DNA of 64,000 nt, taken from the NCBI RefSeq assembly GCF_000577815.1, contig NZ_CBYM010000007.1:1-64000 (forward strand), in the 5' to 3' direction. A program made the position numbers and the translations under genes. Position 1 is the first letter of the stretch; each line of letters starts with the position of its first letter. Below, piece by piece: positions 26,249 to 34,634 of the stretch. The notes beneath the pieces were generated by a model. That model did not search any database. It had not been told where the DNA came from and was given only the letters and a program-made list of their open reading frames with translations. The stretch is from Clostridium saudiense. GTDB taxonomy: Bacteria > Bacillota > Clostridia > Clostridiales > Clostridiaceae.

Positions 26249-27745
26249 TTAACATCTTCCATACATTTTTGTATACTTGTAAATTTTATCTGCTAATTCA
26301 GTATTATAACTACCTTCTTTAGCTCTCCATTTCCAGTTATTTCCTAAAGTTGATGGGAAGTTAACCCTTGTCTCATTTCCAAGATTTAAGAAGTCTTGCA
26401 TTAATGCTACTGAAACATTTGCAACACTACTCCATGCTCCTCTTATAAAGCCCCAGTTATATCCTTCTTCTTCTGATAATGCTAAATACTCTTTACAATA
26501 CTCAACATCACTCTTACTTCCTGTTAACTCAAACCATCCTCTAAAAGTATCATTATCATGTGTTCCTGTATATGCTATACAATTTCTTGTATAAGTATGA
26601 GGTAAATAATTACTTTCTTCTCTTGCATCAAAAGCAAATTGTAATACCTTCATTCCTGGGAATCCTGTTTCTTGTAAGAAATCAATAACCTCATCTGTTA
26701 AATACCCTAAATCTTCTGCAATAACATTTATTTCACCTAATGTTTCTTTAATTGCCTTAAATAATTTAATTCCAGGTCCTTTAACCCACTTACCATTAAT
26801 AGCAGTATCTTCACCATAAGGAATTTCCCAATAGCTTTCAAAACCTCTAAAGTGATCAATTCTAACTACATCATAAAGCTTTAAGCTTTCTTCTACTCTT
26901 TTAATCCACCACTTATAGCCTGTCTTCTCCATATAGTTCCAATCGTAAAGAGGATTCCCCCATAGTTGTCCTGTTTCTGAAAAAGCATCTGGTGGACATC
27001 CAGCTACTGATATTGGTTTTAACGTATCTTCATATATTAAATATGCTTCTGGATTACTCCATACATCAGCACTATCTTCTGCCACATATATAGGAATATC
27101 ACCTATAATATTTATTCCTTTTTCATTAGCATAACTCTTTAATTCATTCCATTGTCTAAAGAATAGGAATTGAATAAAAGACCAAAATCCTATTTCATCA
27201 GACAATTCGTCTTTGTATCTATTAATTGCTTCTGGTTCTCTCTTCTTGATATCTTCATCCCATTCTTGCCAACTAACTAGTCCAAATCTACCCTTAACTG
27301 CCATATAAAGCGAGTAATCATCTAACCATGAATCATTTTCTTTTGTAAACTCTTCAAATTTGGCTTTTAAATCTATATTATTTAGCTTTTTAAAATTTTC
27401 ATAAGCTCTTTTTAATACTATATATTTAACTTCATATAAACGCCCATAATCAATATATTCTTCATTATCTCCATAATTTTCATTTACATAATCTTCTTTA
27501 TTAAGAATTCCTTCTTTATTTAAAATATCAAAGTCTATGAAATATGGGTTTCCAGCAAATGCTGAAAATGATTGATAAGGTGAATCCCCATATCCAGTTT
27601 GTCCTAAAGGCAATATCTGCCAGTATTTTAACCCTGATTTAAATAAAAATTCAACATATTCATACGCTTCTTTACCAAAAGTACCAATACCAAACTTCCC
27701 TGGTAAAGATGCAATATGCATTATAACCCCTGCACTTCTTTCCAT
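26249..27745 (-). CDS. malQ: 4-alpha-glucanotransferase (amylomaltase)
   Basis: A 498-residue GH77 enzyme that transfers maltosyl or longer glucan units between chains. The GH77 landmarks are visible: SPYQSFSAFAGNPYFID near the N-terminus, the nucleophile region VVRIDHFRGFESYWEIP, IAEDLGYLTDEV with the acid/base Glu, and TGTHDNDTFRGWF. It works with maltodextrin import, consistent with the LacI regulator 66 nt upstream and the MsmX-type ATPase nearby. AAAGGAGC precedes the ATG. Confidence 0.95.
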   Translation of the reverse strand: MERSAGVIMHIASLPGKFGIGTFGKEAYEYVEFLFKSGLKYWQILPLGQTGYGDSPYQSFSAFAGNPYFIDFDILNKEGILNKEDYVNENYGDNEEYIDYGRLYEVKYIVLKRAYENFKKLNNIDLKAKFEEFTKENDSWLDDYSLYMAVKGRFGLVSWQEWDEDIKKREPEAINRYKDELSDEIGFWSFIQFLFFRQWNELKSYANEKGINIIGDIPIYVAEDSADVWSNPEAYLIYEDTLKPISVAGCPPDAFSETGQLWGNPLYDWNYMEKTGYKWWIKRVEESLKLYDVVRIDHFRGFESYWEIPYGEDTAINGKWVKGPGIKLFKAIKETLGEINVIAEDLGYLTDEVIDFLQETGFPGMKVLQFAFDAREESNYLPHTYTRNCIAYTGTHDNDTFRGWFELTGSKSDVEYCKEYLALSEEEGYNWGFIRGAWSSVANVSVALMQDFLNLGNETRVNFPSTLGNNWKWRAKEGSYNTELADKIYKYTKMYGRC

Positions 27746-27810
27746 ATAATTCTGCTCCTTTTATCACGATAATTTTAATTGATTATATTATATTTACGTT
27801 AATAAATATT

Positions 27811-28830
27811 TTATTTTTTATTAATACAAGAACTTGATTCTCTCTCTAAAAGTTCTGTATCTAATAAAATATGTTTATTCTCTCCGTTGCCCTTTAAAAG
27901 TTCGAATAATATCTCTACACTCTTCTCAGCCATTTCTTTTTTAGGTTGCTTTATAGTTGAAATTCCTGGGTTATAATAACAACTAATATCCATACCATCA
28001 AACCCTAATATAGATACATCCTTACCTACAACTAATCCACTATCTACAACTGCTCTAGCTGCACCTATAGCCATAAAATCTGAAATTGCAAAAATTGCAG
28101 TAATATCTTTTCTACGTTTTAAAAACTTTAATGTTTCTTCGTAAGCTTTTTTAGTGTCATAATCTCCAATAAGTAAATTATCATCATTTACTTCAATATC
28201 ATATTCCCGTAAAGCCTTTATATATCCCTTATATCTCCACCAACTAACACAAAAGTCATTTTCCTCACCTATCATTAATGCTATGTTTGTATGGCCTTTT
28301 TTTATAAGATATTCTGTAGCAGAATAGGAAGCTTGAAGATTATCTATCCCCACAGTAGAATATTTATCTCTACCTAAAGGTGATACAGTATTAACTGACG
28401 TTAAGACTACTGGAACATCAATATTCTTGAAACTATCTTCATCTAAATCAATAAAGTTACCTCCAAGGCAAATTATCCCTTGTAATCTCTTTTCTTTTAC
28501 AAATGAAATTATGTTTTCTACTTCATGCTCTAACACATAATCATTTTGTTGTAAAATCATTGTATAATTTTTTTCGTTAATTTTGCTTCCAATAACATTA
28601 ATAAGCTCAGAGAAAAATGGATTAAAAACCCCTTTTACTAAAACACCTATATTTTTAGTATTATTTTGTTTTAATATTCTAGCACTATTATTGGGTACAT
28701 AATTACTTTCTCTAATAACTGCTAAAACTCTTTCACGAGTACTTTCTTTAACATCAGGATGATTATTTAAAACACGGGATACAGTACTAACTCCAACCCC
28801 GGATATTTTCGCGATATCCCTTATATTCAT
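27811..28830 (-). CDS. LacI-family regulator of maltodextrin use (MalR-like)
   Basis: A 339-residue LacI/GalR regulator. Residues 1-55 are the DNA-binding head (NIRDIAKISGVGVSTVSRVLN), followed by a periplasmic-binding-protein-like sensor. It lies directly upstream of malQ and is likely cotranscribed with it. A matching palindrome GGTATCGTTACC lies 29 nt before its own start, so autoregulation is probable. GAGGAGG fits the ATG at 28830 rather than the TTG just before it. Glucose polymers or maltose are the likely inducers. Confidence 0.9.
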   Translation of the reverse strand: MNIRDIAKISGVGVSTVSRVLNNHPDVKESTRERVLAVIRESNYVPNNSARILKQNNTKNIGVLVKGVFNPFFSELINVIGSKINEKNYTMILQQNDYVLEHEVENIISFVKEKRLQGIICLGGNFIDLDEDSFKNIDVPVVLTSVNTVSPLGRDKYSTVGIDNLQASYSATEYLIKKGHTNIALMIGEENDFCVSWWRYKGYIKALREYDIEVNDDNLLIGDYDTKKAYEETLKFLKRRKDITAIFAISDFMAIGAARAVVDSGLVVGKDVSILGFDGMDISCYYNPGISTIKQPKKEMAEKSVEILFELLKGNGENKHILLDTELLERESSSCINKK

Positions 28831-28858
28831 CAATATACCTCCTCAAAAAAATATTTAT

Positions 28859-28870
28859 GGTATCGTTACC
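28859..28870 (-). promoter_or_regulatory. LacI-type operator 1
   Basis: GGTATCGTTACC, a CG-centred palindrome with perfect GGTA/TACC arms, before the LacI gene. It shares the pattern GRWAACGRTACC (reverse strand) with the sites at 29032 and 30163. Confidence 0.7.
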
Positions 28871-29031
28871 TGTAAAATCTAAAAAAATACGATATGGACC
28901 ACACCAAAAACATTTTTTATATTGGAGTGATTCATTAATCTTACTAAATATTACACCAATGAGTCACTTATGTCTATACATGATTAAATAATACTTTCAC
29001 TAAATATATTTGTTTTAAATACCCTCCATTC

Positions 29032-29043
29032 GGTACCGTTTCC
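29032..29043 (-). promoter_or_regulatory. LacI-type operator 2
   Basis: GGTACCGTTTCC, related to operators 1 and 3, in the spacer between the PucR-type gene and the LacI gene. Confidence 0.6.
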
Positions 29044-29081
29044 AAATATAATTGTATCTTATAATTTTAATATTTTCAATA

Positions 29082-30026
29082 TTAAAATTGCTTTTTTATT
29101 CCTAAATAAAAAAACATTATCCTCATTAACATTGCATTGTTAAATTCCCTTATATCATAGGACGTTATTTTTTGTATCTTATCTAATCTATATAACAAAG
29201 TATTTCTATGAATAAACAATTCTTTAGCTGCTTCACTTGTATTTAAACCACACTTGAAATACGTTTCTATAGTTCTTATCATTTCTCCATCTAAATTCGA
29301 TATTTTCGATGCAAATTTGTCATACATTCTAAGTTTCATCTCATCTGAAATTGAATCAACTATCACTTCTAATATTAATTCATTGTCATCAAAAATTTCA
29401 CAATTAACTTTATACTTAATTGCTATTTGAATTTTTTTAAGATTTTCAATATATGCTTGTCTTATCTTTTTGTAATTACTTACTTCACAATAACTAATAT
29501 AGCATTTTTTATTAAATTGTGTATTTATAATTTCTTTTATTTTTTTTGCATGATTAATAGTCTCTTGTAAATCACCTATTACTATTATATTTCCATTATA
29601 TAATACAACTTCTACTTCGGTATTTATATAACTTTTCTTAATACATGCTAATATATTGTTAGTGTCTCCTTCAACAAATATATTCATTAATTGAAATGTT
29701 CCATTTAACCGTGGCCATATATCTAATATTATTGACTTTTCCACCTCATTATCATCTAAGAGCATAGAAATTAAATTTTCTTTTTCAATAATTATGCTTT
29801 TAAGTGCACTTTGTAAACAAAACATTAATAAATCAATTGCTAAATTGTGTTGATTATTTACCATAACCTTATAATCTACACCTTTATATTTAATAGCTTT
29901 TTCCACAGTACTATTTGCATTTTTAAATTTTGGTGTAGTATATTTACCAATTCCTTCAATATTCAATTGAAATGGTATTTGTGAATTATTATATATTTCA
30001 TTAACTAAGGTATCAATATTTCCCAA
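29082..30026 (-). CDS. PucR-type helix-turn-helix regulator, copy A
   Basis: A 314-residue regulator whose C-terminus is the PucR/CdaR helix-turn-helix: TYFKCGLNTSEAAKELFIHR followed by NTLLYRLDKIQ. The N-terminal 230 residues form no domain I can name but align along their whole length with the neighbouring copy B. It starts at TTG after GGAGGAGATAG. Other members sense small carboxylates or sugars; its ligand is unknown. It lies between two LacI-type operators, suggesting sugar control. Confidence 0.82.
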   Translation of the reverse strand: MGNIDTLVNEIYNNSQIPFQLNIEGIGKYTTPKFKNANSTVEKAIKYKGVDYKVMVNNQHNLAIDLLMFCLQSALKSIIIEKENLISMLLDDNEVEKSIILDIWPRLNGTFQLMNIFVEGDTNNILACIKKSYINTEVEVVLYNGNIIVIGDLQETINHAKKIKEIINTQFNKKCYISYCEVSNYKKIRQAYIENLKKIQIAIKYKVNCEIFDDNELILEVIVDSISDEMKLRMYDKFASKISNLDGEMIRTIETYFKCGLNTSEAAKELFIHRNTLLYRLDKIQKITSYDIREFNNAMLMRIMFFYLGIKKQF

Positions 30027-30162
30027 ACTATCTCCTCCTAATACCCCATATACTATTGGTGTTTTGATAAATAATTCCCACTCATTTTAAGGATATTTCC
30101 ACCAATTAAATAAATTGGTAGAAATATTAGGAGATTCTAATTACCCTTAAATTTACAGTTTC

Positions 30163-30174
30163 GGTATCGTTTTC
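30163..30174 (-). promoter_or_regulatory. LacI-type operator 3
   Basis: GGTATCGTTTTC in the spacer between the two PucR-type genes, sharing the core GGTAYCGTT with the other two sites. Confidence 0.6.
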
Positions 30175-30205
30175 AATGTTATTATATACTATTTTCAAAA
30201 TATTC

Positions 30206-31147
30206 TCAAGATTTTTTTTCTTTCCAAATAAAGAATATGATCTTTAATAGTACAGCATCATTAAAATCTCTTATATCATAATTTGTATACTTTTGAATCT
30301 TATCTAATCTATAAATTAATGTATTTCTATGAATATATAATTCTTTTGCAGCTTCACTTAAATTTAATCCACATTTAAAGAAAACTTCCATAGTTCTTAT
30401 CATTTCATTATCTAACTTTGATATTCCTTTTTCAAACCTATCATATACATCTTTTTTCATTTCTTCCGAAACTGAGTCTATTATACCCTCTAAAATAATC
30501 TTGTTTGCATCAAATATTCCATCAATAATATTATATTTAAATGCTAAATCAATTTTATATCTTGTATCGTCATAATGTTTTTTTAATGTTAAATAATTTT
30601 CAACATTGCAATAACTAATATAACACTTACAAGTAATTACACTTTGTATAGTATCCTTAATGCTTTTAGCATGTTCTAGCATGTCTTCAAATTTTCCAAA
30701 CATAAGGATTTGACCTTTATAATTTATAATATCTACTTTACTACATGAATATCCCTGTTTAAGATATGATATTATTTCATCCTTATAATTATCAATATAT
30801 ATATTTATTAAATCAAAATCTTTTGTTAGCACTGGCCAACTAGCTTTAATTATTTCTTCTTCAATTTCCTTACCATCTAACAATGCTGAAATAATACTCT
30901 TTTTACTTAAAAATACTTTATTTAACCTTTCTTCTACATAAAGTTGTAATAAATCAAGTGTAACACTAAATGCTGCATTTATTTTGATGCAGCACTCAGT
31001 GTTATTATAAATAAATCTCTTATTAACTTCATTTTGAGCAATTTCAAATTGCGGTGTAGAATATTCCCCTACATCGTGCATTATTAATTGGAAAGGTATT
31101 TTACAACTGTTATACACTTCATTTACCAGTTTCTCAATACATTTCAC
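30206..31147 (-). CDS. PucR-type helix-turn-helix regulator, copy B
   Basis: A 313-residue paralogue of copy A with the same start (LVNEVYNSCKIPFQL) and the same C-terminal helix-turn-helix (FFKCGLNLSEAAKELYIHR). Divergence is even across the protein, so the duplication is old. GTG start after GGAGGAGATATT, 25 nt after the ABC ATPase stop, so probably cotranscribed with it. A plausible task is sensing sugar status for the shared ATPase; this is inference from position. Confidence 0.82.
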   Translation of the reverse strand: MKCIEKLVNEVYNSCKIPFQLIMHDVGEYSTPQFEIAQNEVNKRFIYNNTECCIKINAAFSVTLDLLQLYVEERLNKVFLSKKSIISALLDGKEIEEEIIKASWPVLTKDFDLINIYIDNYKDEIISYLKQGYSCSKVDIINYKGQILMFGKFEDMLEHAKSIKDTIQSVITCKCYISYCNVENYLTLKKHYDDTRYKIDLAFKYNIIDGIFDANKIILEGIIDSVSEEMKKDVYDRFEKGISKLDNEMIRTMEVFFKCGLNLSEAAKELYIHRNTLIYRLDKIQKYTNYDIRDFNDAVLLKIIFFIWKEKKS

Positions 31148-31172
31148 AATATCTCCTCCAACGAATTAATTA

Positions 31173-32282
31173 TTATACAACTCTTAATTCTGTTTCCTTA
31201 TCAAATACATGTAACTTTTCTGCCTTTAAGTAAAGACTTGCTACTTCACCAATCTTTAATTCTGTACTACCTTCAATTTTAATGTTCAGCGGATTATTTC
31301 CACATTTTGTATATATATAACTTTCTGAACCCATAAGTTCAATAACTTCTACATGCCCTTTTACAATGCTTCCTGGATTAGCTGCAATTAAATCTGCATC
31401 ATCACTCAAGTGTTCTGGTCTAATACCAAATGTTACTGACTTACCAACATATCCAGATTTTGTTAATATTTGAGCCTTTTCAGCTGGTAATATTATTTTA
31501 TTTTCACCAAATACCGCACAAACATCATTTCCATCTTTTTCTACTTTTCCTTCTAAGAAGTTCATTTGAGGGCTTCCTATGAATCCAGCTACAAAAAGGT
31601 TAGCTGGATTATTGTAAATATTTATTGGAGAATCGACTTGTTGAATAACTCCATCCTTCATTACAACGATTCTAGTACCCATTGTCATAGCTTCTACTTG
31701 GTCATGTGTTACATATATAAATGTAGTTTGTAACTTTCTATATAACTTAGTTATTTCTGTTCTCATTTGAACTCTTAATTTAGCATCTAAGTTTGATAAA
31801 GGCTCATCCATTAAGAATACTTTTGGATGTCTTACGATAGCTCTTCCTAATGCAACTCTTTGTCTTTGACCTCCTGATAAAGCTTTTGGCTTTCTCTTTA
31901 ATAGGTGTTCAATATCTAATATTTTAGCTGCTTCAGTTACTTTTTGTTCTATTTCAGCTTTTGGAACTTTTCTTAATTTTAATGCAAATGCCATGTTATC
32001 GAATACTGTCATGTGTGGATATAATGCGTAGTTTTGGAAAACCATTGCTATATCTCTTTCCTTTGGTTCAACATCGTTAACTAGCTTGTCCCCTATATAT
32101 AATTCCCCTTTAGAAATATCTTCTAGCCCTGCAATCATTCTTAAAGTTGTTGACTTACCACATCCTGATGGTCCAACGAATACAATAAACTCTTTGTCTT
32201 CAATTTCTAAATTAAAATCTTTAACTGCTGTTACATCCCCTGGATATATTTTATAAATATGTTGTAATGATAAATTTGCCAT
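31173..32282 (-). CDS. msmX: Sugar ABC transporter ATPase (MsmX/MalK/UgpC type)
   Basis: A 369-residue ABC ATPase with Walker A GPSGCGKST, Q-loop MVFQNYALYPHM, signature LSGGQRQR, Walker B FLMDEPLSNLD and switch VTHDQVEAM, and then a C-terminal OB/TOBE domain. The C-terminal regulatory part is that of carbohydrate importers. No permease or binding protein is adjacent, so, like MsmX in Bacillus, it may energise several sugar importers encoded elsewhere. A cre-like site lies upstream. GGGAGGAAT precedes the ATG. Confidence 0.93.
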   Translation of the reverse strand: MANLSLQHIYKIYPGDVTAVKDFNLEIEDKEFIVFVGPSGCGKSTTLRMIAGLEDISKGELYIGDKLVNDVEPKERDIAMVFQNYALYPHMTVFDNMAFALKLRKVPKAEIEQKVTEAAKILDIEHLLKRKPKALSGGQRQRVALGRAIVRHPKVFLMDEPLSNLDAKLRVQMRTEITKLYRKLQTTFIYVTHDQVEAMTMGTRIVVMKDGVIQQVDSPINIYNNPANLFVAGFIGSPQMNFLEGKVEKDGNDVCAVFGENKIILPAEKAQILTKSGYVGKSVTFGIRPEHLSDDADLIAANPGSIVKGHVEVIELMGSESYIYTKCGNNPLNIKIEGSTELKIGEVASLYLKAEKLHVFDKETELRVV

Positions 32283-32349
32283 TTTTTATTCCTCCCATAA
32301 ATCAACTTCTAAATTTATTAACTTCATTTGATATATTTATTGTACAACC

Positions 32350-32364
32350 TGTAACTGTTTTCAT
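32350..32364 (-). promoter_or_regulatory. cre-like site upstream of msmX
   Basis: On the minus strand ATGAAAACAGTTACA matches the CcpA operator pattern WTGNAARCGNWWNCA at all but one position (A for the central G). It lies 68 nt before the msmX start. CcpA control is inferred. Confidence 0.45.
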
Positions 32365-32457
32365 CCATATGCAATATTTACAAATATGTTACCTTTATTT
32401 TGTATATTTATCTAAAACTATTATTAAAATGATATTTTTTACATAATATATAATAAA

Positions 32458-32495
32458 CTAAAAGACATATAGAAAACAACTCTCTATATGCCTTT
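32458..32495 (-). terminator. Terminator of the tpx operon
   Basis: A 13-bp stem with one G-T pair (AAAGGCATATAGA facing TCTATATGTCTTT) followed by TTTAGTTTATT on the minus strand. Confidence 0.75.
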
Positions 32496-32508
32496 ATGCT
32501 AATTTCTT

Positions 32509-32826
32509 TTATTCAGTTTCTTTTTCCATTTGCTTTTTTAATTCATGAGCAAATTCTTTTTGTTCCTTTCTTTCTTCTTTTTCATACTTTCTTATTTCTT
32601 TATCTAAATCCTTTGCTATCTTTTCAGCTCCTTTTTCTTCTTCTTTAAATTCCTTCTTTAATTCATGTTGTTTTTCTCTTTGTGCCTTTTTTTCTTCTCT
32701 TTCCTCTTCTTTCATTTGATGTTTTATTTCATGAGCAAATTTTTTCTCTTCATGTCTTTCATGTCTCTCTTCTTTTCTTTCTTCATGATGAATTTTCATT
32801 TCTTCGATTGATTCTTTTATACTCAT
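32509..32826 (-). CDS. Highly charged single-helix-like protein
   Basis: A 105-residue protein composed mostly of Glu, Lys, Arg and His, with HEERKEERHERHEEKK near the N-terminus and an internal duplication (FAHEIKHQMKEE at about 30, FAHELKKQMEKE at about 92). Hydrophobic heptad positions are largely missing, which fits a long charged single alpha-helix better than a coiled coil. Function unknown. It starts 23 nt after the tpx stop with AAGGAGA, so it is expressed with thiol peroxidase; a role in metal or oxidative stress is only a guess. Confidence 0.75.
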   Translation of the reverse strand: MSIKESIEEMKIHHEERKEERHERHEEKKFAHEIKHQMKEEEREEKKAQREKQHELKKEFKEEEKGAEKIAKDLDKEIRKYEKEERKEQKEFAHELKKQMEKETE

Positions 32827-32849
32827 AATAAAATCTCCTTTTATAAAAA

Positions 32850-33335
32850 TTATTTTACAGCATCCAATACCTTTTCATAATTGGGTTCATTTATTACATC
32901 ATTACAATATTCAACATATGTAATTTTATTATTTTCATCTACTACAAATATAGCCCTAGTTAAAAATCCAAACTCTTGTATCAATGTTCCATATTGTTTA
33001 CCAAAGCTTTTTTGTTTAAAATCTGATACTGTTTTTACTCTATCAACACCAGCATTTCCACACCATCTTACTTGTGCAAATGGTAAATCCATTGATACTA
33101 CATATACTGTAACATCATTTAATTTTGAAGCTTCTTCATTAAATTTTCTTACCTCCATATCGCATACAGAAGTATCTATTGATGGTACAGTTACAAATAT
33201 TCTTTTTCCTTTTGTGTCATTCAACTTTACATCTTTTAAAGTGTTATCTACCACTAAGAAATCAGGTGCATCATCTCCTACTTTAAGCATGTTTCCAACA
33301 AGAGTAATAGGATCACCATTAAATGTTATTTGCAT
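32850..33335 (-). CDS. tpx: Thiol peroxidase
   Basis: A 161-residue peroxiredoxin of the Tpx type that reduces peroxides using thioredoxin. The peroxidatic Cys58 sits in VPSIDTSVCD and the resolving Cys92 in RWCGNAG, the spacing of atypical two-Cys Tpx. AGGGAGGTG precedes the ATG. It heads a two-gene unit with the charged helical protein and is useful to an anaerobe meeting oxygen. Confidence 0.94.
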   Translation of the reverse strand: MQITFNGDPITLVGNMLKVGDDAPDFLVVDNTLKDVKLNDTKGKRIFVTVPSIDTSVCDMEVRKFNEEASKLNDVTVYVVSMDLPFAQVRWCGNAGVDRVKTVSDFKQKSFGKQYGTLIQEFGFLTRAIFVVDENNKITYVEYCNDVINEPNYEKVLDAVK

Positions 33336-33418
33336 AAATTACACCTCCCTTAAACTTATTAATACTTGCTACATTAATATAGTTCCCCAATAGTATGTAA
33401 TTTAATTATTTCAATAAC

Positions 33419-33455
33419 AAAATCCAAAGATATATTAATTACATCTTTGGATTTT
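33419..33455 (-). terminator. Terminator downstream of the GNAT remnant
   Basis: A 13-bp stem AAAATCCAAAGAT with its complement. Confidence 0.75.
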
Positions 33456-33462
33456 ATTATAT

Positions 33463-33635
33463 TTATAGTTCTATCCACTCACTTATGGTATTTTCTTTTA
33501 TAAATCCTCTCTTTTTATATAGTTCATAAGCTACCTTATTTTTCTCAATTACTATTAGTCCTATTTTATCAACATTTTTATCAACTAGAAATTTTATAGC
33601 AGTTTCCAAAAGTTTTTTCCTAATCCTTTATTCCT
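33463..33635 (-). pseudogene. GNAT acetyltransferase remnant
   Basis: Just after the DUF2087 gene, and partly overlapping its end, lies about 55 codons with the last third of a GNAT fold: KKLLETAIKFLVDKN, IGLIVIEKNKVAYELYKKRG and FIKENTISEWIEL to a stop. The usual motif RNKGLGKKLLE is readable only by adding one base in a six-A run. There is no start codon or N-terminal half. A deletion probably removed the rest and joined the fragment to its neighbour. Confidence 0.8.
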
Positions 33636-34398
33636 TTACCCAATACTTGCTACAATCCTTTGATCTATCTAAAAATCCATATTCAATTAAATATCTTCTT
33701 ATAGTAGCATTATCTTCATATATTCTTTTTAATGTTTTATTTATATCTTTTTCAGAATAGATTTTACCCTTACGAAAATTTTTCATTATTTCTTCTAAAA
33801 TTATAATTTTCTTTTTTTCCTTTGCAGGGAAATTTTTAAGTGCTCCTTCTTCTGTCATATAACTTTTAACAGTTTGTAATTTTTCTTTATCTGTAATGTT
33901 ATACCTATCATCTAATGTTGTTGCACCAGCATGTGAATCACATATTTCTTCATTATCCATTTTACAAATATTTTTACTTGTATGAGACGCTAATAATTCC
34001 ATCATTGATAAGAATAATTTTGCTTGCTTTTCCTTTTCTCTTAGCTTATATCTATGATTTCTAACTGTAGATGCAGCTACACCAAGTTTATTAGCTATTT
34101 CTTTATCACTTAATCCTTGTACAATTAAAACAATTAACTCTCTCTGCACTTCAGTAATACCTGTATATGCTGTATTCATATTTAACAAATAATCTAACAT
34201 AGACTTATGATATTCTTTTATATGCAGTTCCATAGCTTTTTTAGCTTCATATAAATATGAATCAACTTCATAAATCCTCCCCTTTGTATAAACTTCATTA
34301 CAAATTAAACATTTATAATACTCATCTCTTTCTATATAGCCCTTTTTTATATCTTCTATCTTTGAATCCCATAACTCATTTTTATTTTCATTGCTCAT
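33628..34398 (-). CDS. LuxR-type HTH / DUF2087 regulator
   Basis: A 256-residue protein. A short zinc-ribbon-like start has CLICNEVY and a late His. A LuxR-like helix-turn-helix lies at about 90-135 (LIVLIVQGLSDKEIANKLGV and ASTVRNHRYKLREKEKQ). The C-terminal DUF2087 domain begins near 183 (LKNFPAKEKKKIIILEEI) and ends SKYWVKE, the usual family end, so the gene is intact despite the GNAT remnant that overlaps its stop. It is likely a transcription factor; its targets are unknown. Confidence 0.82.
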   Translation of the reverse strand: MSNENKNELWDSKIEDIKKGYIERDEYYKCLICNEVYTKGRIYEVDSYLYEAKKAMELHIKEYHKSMLDYLLNMNTAYTGITEVQRELIVLIVQGLSDKEIANKLGVAASTVRNHRYKLREKEKQAKLFLSMMELLASHTSKNICKMDNEEICDSHAGATTLDDRYNITDKEKLQTVKSYMTEEGALKNFPAKEKKKIIILEEIMKNFRKGKIYSEKDINKTLKRIYEDNATIRRYLIEYGFLDRSKDCSKYWVKE

Positions 34399-34587
34399 TT
34401 TCTCTTACTCCTTTTCTTGCTCTTAAAATTATCATATAGATACTTTCTATTTTTGTCTATTATTTTATAGATATTTTTATCTTTTGTTTATTATATTATT
34501 GCTTTATATTGATTTCATAGAGAAGCTCATAATCATATTGAACCATATTAGTAATTTCAATTATCAAAATTATAAATTTGCAACTTT

Positions 34588-34621
34588 ACTTAAAAGAAAA
34601 AGTCAGCATAAAATGCTGACT
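34588..34621 (-). terminator. Terminator of the molybdopterin oxidoreductase gene
   Basis: A 9-bp stem AGTCAGCAT with ATGCTGACT and a 3-nt loop, followed on the minus strand by TTTTTCTTTT. Confidence 0.88.
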
Positions 34622-34634
34622 CATAAATTAATCA

